NCBI RefSeq assembly: GCF_041053055.1
Contig: NZ_CP163443.1
Location: 7,547,001-7,611,000, forward strand
Direction of reading: 5' to 3'
DNA length: 64,000 bases
Origin: Streptomyces sp. R41
Lineage (GTDB): Bacteria; Actinomycetota; Actinomycetes; Streptomycetales; Streptomycetaceae
Shown: positions 25,892 to 35,445 of the stretch, piece by piece
How positions within the stretch are numbered: position 1 is the stretch's first letter
Layout: the number at the start of each line of letters is the position of its first letter
Translations under genes and position numbers: made by a program
The notes under the pieces: model-generated
Database searches by the model: none
Seen by the model: only the letters and a program-made list of their open reading frames with translations
Told to the model about the DNA's origin: nothing

Positions 25892-27139
25892 ATGGAGCAG
25901 TACGAGCCCGAGCGCCTGACCCCGGCCCAAGTGGCCGCAATGCGGCGCAGTTTCAGGAACGGCAGGGCCTCCCTCACGCGCCGTTCGCTGCTGCGCGCCT
26001 CCGCGGGCGGCGCGCTCGCCGTCGGCGGTCTCGGGGCGCTGAGCGCCTGCGGGATTCCCGCGGCCGGCAAGACCCAGGGCGGCGTCTCCGCCGAGGACCA
26101 CTCGGCCAAGGAGAAGACGATCAACTTCTCCAACTGGACCGAGTACATGGACGTCGACGACAGCGAGAAGCACCACCCGACGCTCGACGCGTTCACCAAA
26201 CGGACCGGCATCAAGGTCAATTACACCGAGGACATCAACGACAACAACGAGTTCTTCGGCAAGATCAAGCCGCAGCTCGCCGCGGGCCAGGACACCGGCC
26301 GCGACATCGTCGTCCTCACCGACTGGCTTGCGGGCCGGCTGATCCGCCTGGGATGGGCTCAGAAACTGGACCCGTCCAACCTGCCGCACGCGTACACCAA
26401 TCTCTCCGCCCAGTTCCGCAACCCCGACTGGGACCCGGGCCGCGCCTACTCGTACCCGTGGCAGGGCATCTCGACCGTCATCGCGTACAACAAGAAGGCG
26501 CTCGACGGCATCGAGGTCAAGTCGGTCTCCGACCTGCTCGACAACCCCAAGCTCAAGGGTCGCGTCGGCTTCCTCTCGGAGATGCGCGACAGCATCGGCA
26601 TGACGCTGCTCGACATGGGCAAGGACCCGGCGAACTTCACCGACGACGACTTCGACGCGGTGATCGCCCGTCTCCAGAAGGCCGTCGACAAGGGCCAGAT
26701 CCGGCGCTTCACCGGCAACGACTACACGTCCGACCTCACCAAGGGCGACTTCGCGGCCTGCATCGCGTGGGCGGGTGACGTGGTCCAGCTCAAGGCGGAC
26801 AGCCCGGACCTCGACTTCATCATCCCGGACAGCGGCTACATCACGTCGACCGACAACATGCTGATCCCCAACAAGGCGCGCCACAAGACGAACGCCGAGC
26901 GGCTCATGGACTACTACTACGAGCCCGAGCCGGCCGCCGAGCTCGCCGCCTACATCAACTACGTCTGTCCGGTCGACGGAGTGAAGCCCTATCTCGCGAA
27001 GATCGACAAGGAAGCGGCAGACAACCCGCTGATCATTCCCGACAAGGCCATGGCCGCGAAGTCCCACGCCTTCCGCTTGCTGAGCGGCAAGGAAGAGACG
27101 GCCTACGAAGAGAAGTTCGCGAAGCTCACAGGGGCGTGA
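25892..27139 (+). CDS. Polyamine ABC transporter substrate-binding lipoprotein (PotD-like)
   Basis: The 415-residue lipoprotein has a Tat-like twin arginine (TRRSLLRAS, about 30-38) and lipobox LSAC. A PotD/PotF-type binding fold follows (INFSNWTEYMD; acidic and aromatic residues that bind protonated amines in this family). It should deliver putrescine or spermidine to the permease encoded downstream. It is translationally coupled to the ATPase by a GTGA overlap. There is no other binding protein in the operon. Confidence 0.87.
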   Translation: MEQYEPERLTPAQVAAMRRSFRNGRASLTRRSLLRASAGGALAVGGLGALSACGIPAAGKTQGGVSAEDHSAKEKTINFSNWTEYMDVDDSEKHHPTLDAFTKRTGIKVNYTEDINDNNEFFGKIKPQLAAGQDTGRDIVVLTDWLAGRLIRLGWAQKLDPSNLPHAYTNLSAQFRNPDWDPGRAYSYPWQGISTVIAYNKKALDGIEVKSVSDLLDNPKLKGRVGFLSEMRDSIGMTLLDMGKDPANFTDDDFDAVIARLQKAVDKGQIRRFTGNDYTSDLTKGDFAACIAWAGDVVQLKADSPDLDFIIPDSGYITSTDNMLIPNKARHKTNAERLMDYYYEPEPAAELAAYINYVCPVDGVKPYLAKIDKEAADNPLIIPDKAMAAKSHAFRLLSGKEETAYEEKFAKLTGA

Positions 27140-28296
27140 CCACGATGACCAACGACAGCAGCGGCGACGTCCGCCTCTCCGGGATCAGCAAGACGTACGG
27201 CGCCTTCACCGCCGTACACCCGCTCGACCTGACCGTGCCCCAGGGCTCGTTCTTCGCCCTCCTCGGCGCGTCGGGCTGCGGCAAGACCACCACCCTGCGG
27301 ATGATCGCGGGCCTGGAGGAACCTTCCTCCGGCACCGTCTTCCTCGGCGACCAGGAGGTGACGAACCTGCCGCCCTACAAGCGGCCGGTGAACACCGTCT
27401 TCCAGTCGTACGCCCTCTTCCCGCACCTCGACATATTCGAGAACGTCGCCTTCGGCCTGCGCCGGCGCGGCATCAAGTCGGTGAAGAAGCAGGTCGAGGA
27501 GATGCTCGACCTCGTACAGCTCGGCGAGCAGGCCCGCAAGAAGCCGCACCAGCTCTCCGGCGGCCAGCAGCAGCGCGTCGCGGTCGCCCGCGCGCTGATC
27601 AACCACCCCAAGGTGCTGCTCCTCGACGAGCCCCTCGGCGCTCTCGACCTCAAGCTGCGGCGTCAGATGCAGCTTGAGCTCAAGCGCATCCAGACCGAGG
27701 TCGGCATCACCTTCATCCACGTCACGCACGACCAGGAGGAGGCCATGACCATGGCCGACACGGTCGCCGTGATGAACGCGGGCCGTGTCGAGCAGCTCGG
27801 CTCGCCCGCCGACCTCTACGAGAACCCCAACACCACCTTCGTCGCCAACTTCCTCGGCACCTCGAACCTCATCGAGGCCGCGGTCGACAGCAAGAGCGGC
27901 GACGACATCGTCCTCCAGGCGGGCGGCGGCAAGCTCGTGCTGCCCCAGGCGCGATGTTCGGCGCCCACGGCGACCGGCGGCAAGGTCCTGGTCGGCGTCC
28001 GCCCCGAGAAGATCTCGCTCACGCACGCCGACGACGCCGGCGAGATCCCGGAGGGCCGCAACCGGATCACCGGCAAGATCGCCGACTCCAGCTTCATCGG
28101 CGTCTCCACGCAGTACGTGATCGACAGCGCCGTCTGCCCCGAGTTCGAGGTCTACTCGCAGAACATCGACCGCGACGCCCGGCTCACCCCCGGCGCCGAC
28201 GTCGTCCTGCACTGGAGCCCGGCGCACACCTTCGGCCTCGACGCGGCCCAGGACATCGACGCCGGCGTCGAGACGGTGGACGAGGAGGCCGCCTGA
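27136..28296 (+). CDS. Polyamine ABC transporter ATP-binding protein (PotA-like)
   Basis: The 386-residue protein has Walker A GASGCGKT (44-51), ABC signature LSGGQQQRV, Walker [12 protein letters not shown] and a switch His (HVTHDQEE). A C-terminal OB/TOBE domain (about 240-370) of the MalK/PotA type follows. The GTG start overlaps the PotD stop, and its own stop overlaps the PotB start. An ATG nine bases downstream is an alternative start. Confidence 0.92.
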   Translation: MTTMTNDSSGDVRLSGISKTYGAFTAVHPLDLTVPQGSFFALLGASGCGKTTTLRMIAGLEEPSSGTVFLGDQEVTNLPPYKRPVNTVFQSYALFPHLDIFENVAFGLRRRGIKSVKKQVEEMLDLVQLGEQARKKPHQLSGGQQQRVAVARALINHPKVLLLDEPLGALDLKLRRQMQLELKRIQTEVGITFIHVTHDQEEAMTMADTVAVMNAGRVEQLGSPADLYENPNTTFVANFLGTSNLIEAAVDSKSGDDIVLQAGGGKLVLPQARCSAPTATGGKVLVGVRPEKISLTHADDAGEIPEGRNRITGKIADSSFIGVSTQYVIDSAVCPEFEVYSQNIDRDARLTPGADVVLHWSPAHTFGLDAAQDIDAGVETVDEEAA

Positions 28297-29219
28297 TGGC
28301 CGCCGTCACCGAGGCGCCACCCCTGGCGCCCGCTCCCGCCGAGAAGCCGCCCCGCAAACGCGGCCGTCTCGTCCCGTACTGGCTGCTCCTGCCCGGCATC
28401 CTCTGGCTGGTCGTCTTCTTCGCGCTGCCGATGATCTACCAGGCCTCCACGTCCGTGCAGACGGGCTCCCTGGAGGAGGGCTACAAGGTCACCTGGCACT
28501 TCGCGACCTACTGGGACGCCCTGGCCGACTACTGGCCGCAGTTCCTGCGCTCGGTCCTGTACGCGGGTGCCGCGACGATCCTGTGCCTGGTGCTCGGCTA
28601 CCCGCTCGCGTACCTCATCGCGTTCCGCGCGGGCCGCTGGCGCAACCTGATCATGATCCTGGTGATCGCGCCGTTCTTCACCAGCTTCCTGATCCGTACG
28701 CTCGCCTGGAAGACGATCCTCGCGGACGGCGGCCCGGTCGTCGGCACCCTCAACTCGCTGCACGTCCTGGACGTCACCAGCTGGCTCGGCATCACGTCCG
28801 GCGACCGCGTGCTGGCCACGCCGCTCGCGGTGGTCTGCGGTCTGACGTACAACTTCCTGCCGTTCATGATCCTGCCGCTCTACAGCTCGCTGGAGCGGAT
28901 CGACGGACGACTGCACGAGGCGGCGGGCGACCTGTACGCGGCGCCCTTCACGACCTTCCGGAAGGTCACCTTCCCGCTGTCGATGCCCGGTGTCGTCTCC
29001 GGCACGCTGCTGACCTTCATCCCGGCCAGCGGTGACTACGTGAACGCCGATCTGCTCGGCTCCACGGACACCCGCATGGTCGGCAACGTCATCCAGACCC
29101 AATTCCTGCGGATTCTCGACTATCCGACGGCCGCGGCACTTTCGTTCATTCTGATGGCCGCGATCCTCATCATGGTCACGCTCTACATCCGCAAGTCCGG
29201 GACGGAGGATCTGGTTTAA
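28296..29219 (+). CDS. Polyamine ABC transporter permease (PotB-like)
   Basis: The 307-residue permease has six transmembrane helices (first at about 26-48) and the EAA loop (EAAGDLYAAPFTTFRKVTFPLSMPG) that docks to the ATPase. It starts at an ATG overlapping the PotA stop and abuts the PotC gene without a spacer. Confidence 0.9.
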   Translation: MAAVTEAPPLAPAPAEKPPRKRGRLVPYWLLLPGILWLVVFFALPMIYQASTSVQTGSLEEGYKVTWHFATYWDALADYWPQFLRSVLYAGAATILCLVLGYPLAYLIAFRAGRWRNLIMILVIAPFFTSFLIRTLAWKTILADGGPVVGTLNSLHVLDVTSWLGITSGDRVLATPLAVVCGLTYNFLPFMILPLYSSLERIDGRLHEAAGDLYAAPFTTFRKVTFPLSMPGVVSGTLLTFIPASGDYVNADLLGSTDTRMVGNVIQTQFLRILDYPTAAALSFILMAAILIMVTLYIRKSGTEDLV

Positions 29220-30020
29220 ATGGCCTTCGTACGCTGGCTCAAGCGCCATCTCGTCGTCATCGCGGGACTGCTGACGCTCGGATATCTGCTGCTGCCCAAT
29301 GTCATCGTCACGGTGTTCTCCTTCAACAAGCCGAAGGGGCGCTTCAACTACGAATGGCAGCAGTTCTCGACCGACGCCTGGCGCGACCCGTGCGGGGTCG
29401 CCGACATGTGCGGGTCGCTCTCGATCAGCCTGCAGATCGCCGTCTGGGCGACCATCGGGGCCACCGTCCTCGGCACGATGATCGCCTTCGCGCTGGTCCG
29501 CTACCGCTTCCGGGCGCGCGGCGCGGTGAACTCGCTGATCTTCCTGCCGATGGCGATGCCCGAGGTCGTGATGGCCGCCTCGCTGCTCACCCTCTTCCTC
29601 AACATGGGTGCTCAGTTGGGATTCTGGACGATCCTGATCGCCCACATCATGTTCTGCCTCAGCTTTGTCGTCACCGCCGTCAAGGCGCGTGTCATGTCGA
29701 TGGACCCGCGCCTGGAGCAGGCCGCGCAGGACCTGTACGCCGGTCCCGCGCAGACCTTCCTCCGGGTCACCCTGCCCATCGCGGCCCCCGGAATCGCCGC
29801 GGGCGCGCTGCTCGCCTTCGCGCTCTCCTTCGACGACTTCATCATCACCAATTTCAACGCGGGCTCGACCGTCACCTTCCCCATGTTCGTCTGGGGTTCG
29901 GCGCAGCGCGGAACACCCGTTCAGATCAACGTCATCGGTACGGCCATGTTCCTCGTCGCCGTACTGTTCGTCCTGGCCGGAATGGTCATCGGCAATCGCC
30001 GGAACAAGCAAAAGGCATAA
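29220..30020 (+). CDS. Polyamine ABC transporter permease (PotC-like)
   Basis: The 266-residue second permease has six helices and the EAA-type loop in EQAAQDLYAGPAQTFLRVTLP. Its ATG follows the PotB TAA directly, indicating coupled translation and a PotB-PotC heterodimer. Confidence 0.9.
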   Translation: MAFVRWLKRHLVVIAGLLTLGYLLLPNVIVTVFSFNKPKGRFNYEWQQFSTDAWRDPCGVADMCGSLSISLQIAVWATIGATVLGTMIAFALVRYRFRARGAVNSLIFLPMAMPEVVMAASLLTLFLNMGAQLGFWTILIAHIMFCLSFVVTAVKARVMSMDPRLEQAAQDLYAGPAQTFLRVTLPIAAPGIAAGALLAFALSFDDFIITNFNAGSTVTFPMFVWGSAQRGTPVQINVIGTAMFLVAVLFVLAGMVIGNRRNKQKA

Positions 30021-30050
30021 CGCTCGTCACCCTTGTAGGGAGTTGAAATC

Positions 30051-31478
30051 ATGGCCCCAAGCGCCATGACAAGTGGGAATCATTGGACGAAGTCTCTTTC
30101 CGACGCCCAGCCGGTCTCCTTCTGGCTGGACGACCCCGGCAAGCCCCACCCCGAGCCCGCGCTCACCGGCGCCGAGACCTGCGACCTGCTGGTCGTCGGC
30201 GGCGGCTACAGCGGACTGTGGACCGCGCTGATCGCCAAGGAGCGCGAGCCGGGGCGCGATGTGGTCCTCGTCGAAGGCCGTGAGGCGGGCTGGGCCGCCT
30301 CCGGCCGCAACGGCGGCTTCTGCGCCGCCTCCCTCACGCACGGTCTGGCCAACGGGCTCACCCGCTGGCCGGACGAGATCAAGAAACTGGAGGAGCTGGG
30401 CGCCCGCAACCTCGACGAGATCGAGGCGGCGGTCGCCCGCTACTCCCTCGACTGCGACTTCGAGCGCAGCGGCGAGATCGACGTGGCCACCGAGCCGCAC
30501 CAGGCGGCCGAACTGCGCCAGTGGCACGAGGAGCTGGAGCGCGAGGGCCTCGCGGAGGGCGTCGAGTTCCTGGACACCGAAGCGGTACGGGAACAAGTCG
30601 ACTCACCGACATTCCTCGCCGGGCTGCACGACCGCCGCGGCGTCGCCATGCTGCACCCCGCCAAGCTCGCCTGGGGCCTGAAGCGGGCCTGTCTGGAGCT
30701 CGGGGTGCGGGTGTACGAGCACACGCCCGCGCTCCAGCTGAAGCCGTACGGCGCCGGCATGGCCGTACGCACTCCATACGGCTCGATCCGCGCACGCCGG
30801 GTCGCGCTCGGCACGAACATCTTCCCGAACCTGGTCAAGCGCGTGCGCTCGTACACCGTGCCGGTCTACGACTACGCGCTGATGACCGAGCCGCTCACCG
30901 CCGACCAGCTGGCGTCCATCGGCTGGAAGAACCGCCAGGGCCTCGGGGATTCGGCGAACCGGTTCCACTACTTCCGGCTGTCGGCGGACAACCGGATCCT
31001 GTGGGGCGGCTACGACGCGATCTACCCGTACGGCGGCCGGGTACGCGCCGAGTACGACGACCGCCCGGAGACCTACGCCAAGCTCGCCGGGCACTTCTTC
31101 ACCTGTTTCCCGCAGCTGGAGGGGCTCCGGTTCACGCACGCCTGGGGCGGTGCGATCGACACCTGCTCGCGGTTCTCGGCCTTCTTCGGCACGGCCCACC
31201 AGGGCAAGGTCGCGTACGCGGCGGGTTACACCGGCCTCGGCGTGGGCGCCACCCGGTTCGGCGCGGACGTGATGCTCGACCTGCTGGCGGGGGAGCGTAC
31301 GGAGCGCACCGAGCTGGAGATGGTCCGCAAGAAGCCGCTGCCGTTCCCGCCCGAGCCCTTCGCCTGGACCGGCATCGCGCTCACCAAGTGGTCGCTCGCA
31401 CGGGCGGACTCGCACGGCGGTCGGCGCAATCTGTGGCTGAAGGCGATGGACAAGCTGGGGCTCGGCTTCGACAGTTAG
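30051..31478 (+). CDS. FAD-dependent amine oxidoreductase (PuuB/DAO family)
   Basis: The 475-residue protein has an N-terminal dinucleotide-binding motif (LLVVGGGYSGLWTAL, about 45-59) and the D-amino-acid-oxidase/glycine-oxidase fold. ASGRNGGFCAASL is typical of gamma-glutamylputrescine oxidase-like enzymes. Last in the polyamine operon, 30 bp after PotC, it probably oxidises an imported amine or its gamma-glutamyl derivative to an aldehyde for the dehydrogenase at 24289. Ribosome site AGGGAG. Confidence 0.85.
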   Translation: MAPSAMTSGNHWTKSLSDAQPVSFWLDDPGKPHPEPALTGAETCDLLVVGGGYSGLWTALIAKEREPGRDVVLVEGREAGWAASGRNGGFCAASLTHGLANGLTRWPDEIKKLEELGARNLDEIEAAVARYSLDCDFERSGEIDVATEPHQAAELRQWHEELEREGLAEGVEFLDTEAVREQVDSPTFLAGLHDRRGVAMLHPAKLAWGLKRACLELGVRVYEHTPALQLKPYGAGMAVRTPYGSIRARRVALGTNIFPNLVKRVRSYTVPVYDYALMTEPLTADQLASIGWKNRQGLGDSANRFHYFRLSADNRILWGGYDAIYPYGGRVRAEYDDRPETYAKLAGHFFTCFPQLEGLRFTHAWGGAIDTCSRFSAFFGTAHQGKVAYAAGYTGLGVGATRFGADVMLDLLAGERTERTELEMVRKKPLPFPPEPFAWTGIALTKWSLARADSHGGRRNLWLKAMDKLGLGFDS

Positions 31479-31691
31479 GCCTTGGCGCTTCGCCAGTCGG
31501 GCCTGGTGGGGGCGCGTTGAAGCGTGCGTGATCAAGCGGCGTGCGCCCCGCCCTGATCGGCGTGCGCCCTGCGCGATCGCCGTGACTCGATTCACTACCA
31601 ACAAGTAGCCGTAACCCGCGTAATGCCCGGCCCGGACCTCCCTCTCTCTTGTGACGCGACCAGCGTCGACACGAGAAAGGGAGGTTCCGCC

Positions 31692-32144
31692 ATGACAGGG
31701 GCCAATACGGCGGTCGAGTGGCTGGCATCCGTAGCTCCGGACCCCGAGGCCTGCCGGTGGGAGTGGGAGCGCAATCCGCAGGGGATCGCGCTGCTGCCGG
31801 CGGGCAAGGCCTGGGACGTACTCATCCTGCCGGGCGAGCTCGGCTATCCGACGCTCGACGTGCTCACCAGGGTGATCGACCAACTGGGCCCCGTGCTCGT
31901 CGACTTCGGCGACGCCCGGATGGGTTTCTTCGTGCCCGCGGGCACCGCGGCCCGGTGGCTCGGCACGGGGGTGCGCACAGCGGGTCGCGGTACGTGGATC
32001 GTGGTGCCGTACCCGGGACGGTCGACCGGCGGGGTCCGCTGGCTGATCCCGCCGGACGGCTCCGGCACGCTCACCGATCCGGGGCTGCTGGAACTGGCCA
32101 TGCACGAGGCGGCGGCGGGTCTCGCCGGAAACGAGGACCGATAG
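31692..32144 (+). CDS. Conserved hypothetical protein (actinobacterial)
   Basis: The 150-residue soluble protein begins with an ATG preceded by GGGAGG. It has EWLASVAPDPEACRWEWERNP and a C-terminal WLIPPDGSGTLTDP segment. This resembles small Streptomyces proteins sometimes linked to the bifunctional primase/polymerase N-terminal fold, but no catalytic motif is clear. It lies alone between the polyamine operon and the chitinase. Confidence 0.6.
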   Translation: MTGANTAVEWLASVAPDPEACRWEWERNPQGIALLPAGKAWDVLILPGELGYPTLDVLTRVIDQLGPVLVDFGDARMGFFVPAGTAARWLGTGVRTAGRGTWIVVPYPGRSTGGVRWLIPPDGSGTLTDPGLLELAMHEAAAGLAGNEDR

Positions 32145-32174
32145 CGGTGACGGGGCCCGGCCCCGGTAACTGTC

Positions 32175-32262
32175 GGAGGTCTTCTGCGTATCGGAGGCCT
32201 CGTACGTCCCAGAGGTCTTGTGCGTAGTGGAGGCCTTGTTGTGCCAGAGGTCTTGACAACAG
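32175..32262. repeat. Five degenerate 18-bp direct repeats upstream of the chitinase promoter
   Basis: Units of the form (G/A)GAGGYCTTGTGCGTAGT begin at 32175, 32193, 32211, 32229 and 32246, i.e. spacings 18, 18, 18 and 17. The last unit runs into TTGACA, the likely -35 box. Each unit contains a GGTCT/GGCCT core resembling half of the DasR/chitinase operator. Confidence 0.65.
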
Positions 32263-32278
32263 AATTGGTCTGGACCAA
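32253..32278 (+). promoter_or_regulatory. Chitinase promoter with DasR-type operator
   Basis: TTGACA (32253-32258) is a consensus -35 box. Six bases after it, TTGGTCTGGACCAA (32265-32278) closely matches the DasR-responsive element (consensus about ACTGGTCTAGACCACT) and would overlap the spacer and -10 region. Control by DasR (GlcNAc-6-phosphate response) is therefore likely. Confidence 0.75.
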
Positions 32279-32325
32279 GTTGGGCGCGCTCCACCCTCCT
32301 GATTCCCCCATGCCCGGAGGCAGTT

Positions 32326-34146
32326 GTGGATCGCACCGGACGCGCTGGACCGTTCCTGCGTCGCAGACTCATCGCCGTGTGCACGGCCACCGTCCTGGCC
32401 GTACCCGGCCTCGCCGCGCTCTCGTCGGCCGCCCGTGCGGCCGACGCGGACCTCGCCAAGAACGGCGGGTTCGAATCGGGCCTGGACAGCTGGACCTGTA
32501 CGGCGGGCGGCACCGTCAATTCACCGGTACGGAGCGGCAGTTCGGCTCTGAAGGCGACCCCGGCCGGCAGTGACTACGCGCAGTGCTCCCAGACGGTGAC
32601 CGTCAAACCCGACTCCCAGTACACCCTCTCCGGCTACGTCCGGGGCACCTACGTCTACCTCGGCGCGAGCGGCACCGGTACCACGGACGTCTCCACCTGG
32701 ACCCAGTCCGCGACCGACTGGCAGCAGCTCACCACCACGTTCCGCACCGGCGCGTCCACCACCAAGGTCACGATCTACACGCACGGCTGGTACGGCACCG
32801 GCACCTACTACGCCGACGACCTCTCCCTGGTCGGCCCCGGCGTGGACATCGGCCTGCCCCCGGCCGCGCCCACGGGCCTGGCGGTCGGCACGGTCACGTC
32901 ATCGAGCGTCGCCCTGTCCTGGTCCGCGGTGGCCGGCGCGACGGGTTACGCCGTCTACCGCGACGGCGTCAAAGTCCAGACGGCCAGCGGCACTTCGGCG
33001 ACAGTGAACGGACTGTCCCCCTCGACGGCGTACTCGTTCCAGGTCGCCGCGACGAATGACGCGGGCGAGTCGGCGAAGTCGGCGACGGTCACCGCGACCA
33101 CGTCCGCGGGCTCGGGCGGAGGCTCTTCGGACCTCCCGACCCACGCCCTCGTCGGCTACCTCCACGCGAGCTTCGCGAACGGCGCCGGGTACACCCGCAT
33201 GGCCGACGTCCCCGACAGCTGGGACGTGATCGACCTGGCCTTCGGTGAACCGACCTCCACCACCTCGGGCGACATCCGCTTCACCCGCTGCCCGGTCACC
33301 GAGTGCCCGACGGTCGAGAGCGACGCCGATTTCAAGGCGGCGATCAAGGCGAAGCAGGCGGCGGGCAAGAAGGTCCTGATCTCGATCGGCGGTCAGAACG
33401 GCCAGGTGCAGCTGGCGACTGCGGCGGCGAGGGACACCTTCGTGTCGTCCGTCTCGAAGATCATCGACACCTACGGCCTGGACGGCCTGGACATCGACTT
33501 CGAGGGCCACTCGCTCTCGCTCGACGCCGCCGACACGAATTTCAAGAGCCCGACCACGCCGGTGATCGTCAACCTCATCTCGGCGCTGAAGACCCTGAAG
33601 GCCAAGTACGGCTCGAAGTTCGTCCTGAGCATGGCCCCGGAGACCTTCTTCGTCCAACTCGGCTACCAGTACTACGGCACGGGCAAGTGGGGCGGCCAGG
33701 ACCCGCGCGCGGGCGCCTACCTCCCCGTCATCCACGCCCTTCGCGACGACCTGACCCTCCTGCACGTCCAGGACTACAACTCCGGCTCGATCATGGGCCT
33801 CGACAACCAGTACCACTCCATGGGCGGCGCAGACTTCCATATCGCCATGACCGACATGCTCCTCACCGGCTTCCCGGTCGCCGGCGACGCGAACAACGTC
33901 TTCCCACCCCTGCGCCCCGACCAGATCGCCATCGGCATGCCCGCCTCGACGAACGCCGGCAACGGCTACGTATCACCGGCGGAGGTGAACAAGACCCTCG
34001 ACTGCCTCACCAAGAAGACCAACTGCGGTTCGTACGCCACCCACGGCACCTGGCCGGGCCTGCGCGGCCTGATGACGTGGTCGGTCAACTGGGACCGGTA
34101 CGGGAGCTGGGAGTTCTCGAAGAACTTCGACGGGTACTTCGGCTGA
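32326..34146 (+). CDS. Secreted GH18 chitinase with CBM and fibronectin III domain
   Basis: The 606-residue protein has a signal peptide (about 1-39, cleavage after ARAAD), a beta-sandwich carbohydrate-binding module (about 40-172), a fibronectin type III domain (about 179-262) and a GH18 barrel (about 274-606). The catalytic motif is DGLDIDFE (386-393; acid Glu393). It degrades chitin by substrate-assisted retention. The GTG at 32326 follows GGAGG by six bases. It lies downstream of the DasR-type operator, with a convergent restriction gene 20 bp beyond. Confidence 0.93.
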   Translation: MDRTGRAGPFLRRRLIAVCTATVLAVPGLAALSSAARAADADLAKNGGFESGLDSWTCTAGGTVNSPVRSGSSALKATPAGSDYAQCSQTVTVKPDSQYTLSGYVRGTYVYLGASGTGTTDVSTWTQSATDWQQLTTTFRTGASTTKVTIYTHGWYGTGTYYADDLSLVGPGVDIGLPPAAPTGLAVGTVTSSSVALSWSAVAGATGYAVYRDGVKVQTASGTSATVNGLSPSTAYSFQVAATNDAGESAKSATVTATTSAGSGGGSSDLPTHALVGYLHASFANGAGYTRMADVPDSWDVIDLAFGEPTSTTSGDIRFTRCPVTECPTVESDADFKAAIKAKQAAGKKVLISIGGQNGQVQLATAAARDTFVSSVSKIIDTYGLDGLDIDFEGHSLSLDAADTNFKSPTTPVIVNLISALKTLKAKYGSKFVLSMAPETFFVQLGYQYYGTGKWGGQDPRAGAYLPVIHALRDDLTLLHVQDYNSGSIMGLDNQYHSMGGADFHIAMTDMLLTGFPVAGDANNVFPPLRPDQIAIGMPASTNAGNGYVSPAEVNKTLDCLTKKTNCGSYATHGTWPGLRGLMTWSVNWDRYGSWEFSKNFDGYFG

Positions 34147-34166
34147 AATGCCGGGGGACTGAGGCG

Positions 34167-35441
34167 TCAGTCCAGCACTGCCCTGAGCACCCTCGCGAGG
34201 GTCGTCCTGCGCTCGGCGCCACCCAGAGCGCCGAGCAGCGACGGCAGGTCCAGCGACACGGAGCGTACGCGGGCCGACGTAGTGCCGTCCCAGCGGCGTA
34301 CGGCGACGCTCTCGCGTGACGCCGACGCTCCGCCGGGATGGAGCAGGACACACGTGGGCGTGCCCTCACCGGGCTCCCGGGACAGCGCGTGAGCGTAGAG
34401 AAAGGCCTGGTAGAGGTCGGGGGTGGTCAGTCTTCTGCCGTCGTACAGCTTGTACTTGACGTCGACGGGGCGCCGCAGCGGTGCTCCGTCGACGCTGCCG
34501 CAGAGCAGGACGTCGGGCCGCACTTCGGTGTAGGAGCGGCCGGTTCGCTCGTCGTGCAGCACTCCGCCGTGCCGCGCCTGGTCCCGGACGGTGAAGCCGG
34601 TGCCGTCGGCGGCCTCTCGCAGCAACCGCGTCGCGAAGGACTCGAACAGGACGTTCATGTCGATGAGGAACGCCCGGGACGCGAGCGGGCCGGGGGAGAA
34701 CAAGTCCGCGATGCCGCCGCCGGACAGCAGCAGTGCCGCCCAACGATGCGCCTGTGCGTAGTGGCTGTTGTGCCGGTGGTAGTCGAGCCCTGCCAGGACT
34801 GTCCGCAGATCGCCGAGCCGCGTCGGCGCGACCTGCGCGAACCGGTGCGCCGCGCGCCGGGCCCTGGCGCGCACGGCGGGGGAGTGCGCCGTGCGCGCCG
34901 CGAGATCGATGGCGGCGGCGCACAGCCGGTTGTCCACGATGTCCGTGTCGTGTTCGTCGAACCGGCAGGCCAGCCGGTCCAGCCGTCCGTAGTGCCGCAG
35001 GACCTGACGCTCGGCCAGCAGGCGGCCGCGGACCGCCGGGAGTTCGTCCTCGACCGTCACATAGTCGCGGCGCACCCCGCGTGCCAGCAGCCGATCGCAG
35101 TGCTCGGTCACCAGGAGGGCGACCAGGTCCCGGAGATGCGGAGCTCCCGCACCTACCGTGCGCGCCGCGTCCAGCGCGGGCAGGCCCCGGCCCGCCGCGT
35201 ACTCCAGCATGCGCAGGACGTCGAGCTCCTCGCCCAGATACTTGGGCAGCACGCGAATCTCGCACGCGTCGAGGCGGACGACCCCGACGCATGGACCGGC
35301 GGTCAATTCCAGTCGGCCGCCCGCGAGTTCACGCACCTGGAGGCGCGCGGCCAGCTGTTCGCCTGCGCAGAGCGCCCGGTCGGCGGCGCTCAGCCGCACA
35401 CCGTCGACCACTCTCGTCTCGTACTCCCGCAGCGTCAGCAC
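34167..35441 (-). CDS. mcrC: McrC-family restriction nuclease subunit
   Basis: The 424-residue protein has the McrBC 5-methylcytosine restriction component architecture. An N-terminal beta-rich adaptor precedes a helical middle with the conserved MNVLFESF (262-269). A C-terminal PD-(D/E)xK nuclease core follows (RPD 308-310; VDVKYK 326-331; YQAFLYA). It cleaves DNA when driven by the McrB motor encoded four bases upstream. The start at 35441 immediately follows the McrB stop, so translation is probably coupled. Confidence 0.88.
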   Translation of the reverse strand: MLTLREYETRVVDGVRLSAADRALCAGEQLAARLQVRELAGGRLELTAGPCVGVVRLDACEIRVLPKYLGEELDVLRMLEYAAGRGLPALDAARTVGAGAPHLRDLVALLVTEHCDRLLARGVRRDYVTVEDELPAVRGRLLAERQVLRHYGRLDRLACRFDEHDTDIVDNRLCAAAIDLAARTAHSPAVRARARRAAHRFAQVAPTRLGDLRTVLAGLDYHRHNSHYAQAHRWAALLLSGGGIADLFSPGPLASRAFLIDMNVLFESFATRLLREAADGTGFTVRDQARHGGVLHDERTGRSYTEVRPDVLLCGSVDGAPLRRPVDVKYKLYDGRRLTTPDLYQAFLYAHALSREPGEGTPTCVLLHPGGASASRESVAVRRWDGTTSARVRSVSLDLPSLLGALGGAERRTTLARVLRAVLD

Positions 35442-35445
35442 GGAT

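Noticed and set aside
28152..30011. 619-residue minus-strand ORF across PotB/PotC
   Set aside because: It is low-complexity Asp/Glu/Arg/Gly sequence opposite two permease genes in an operon.
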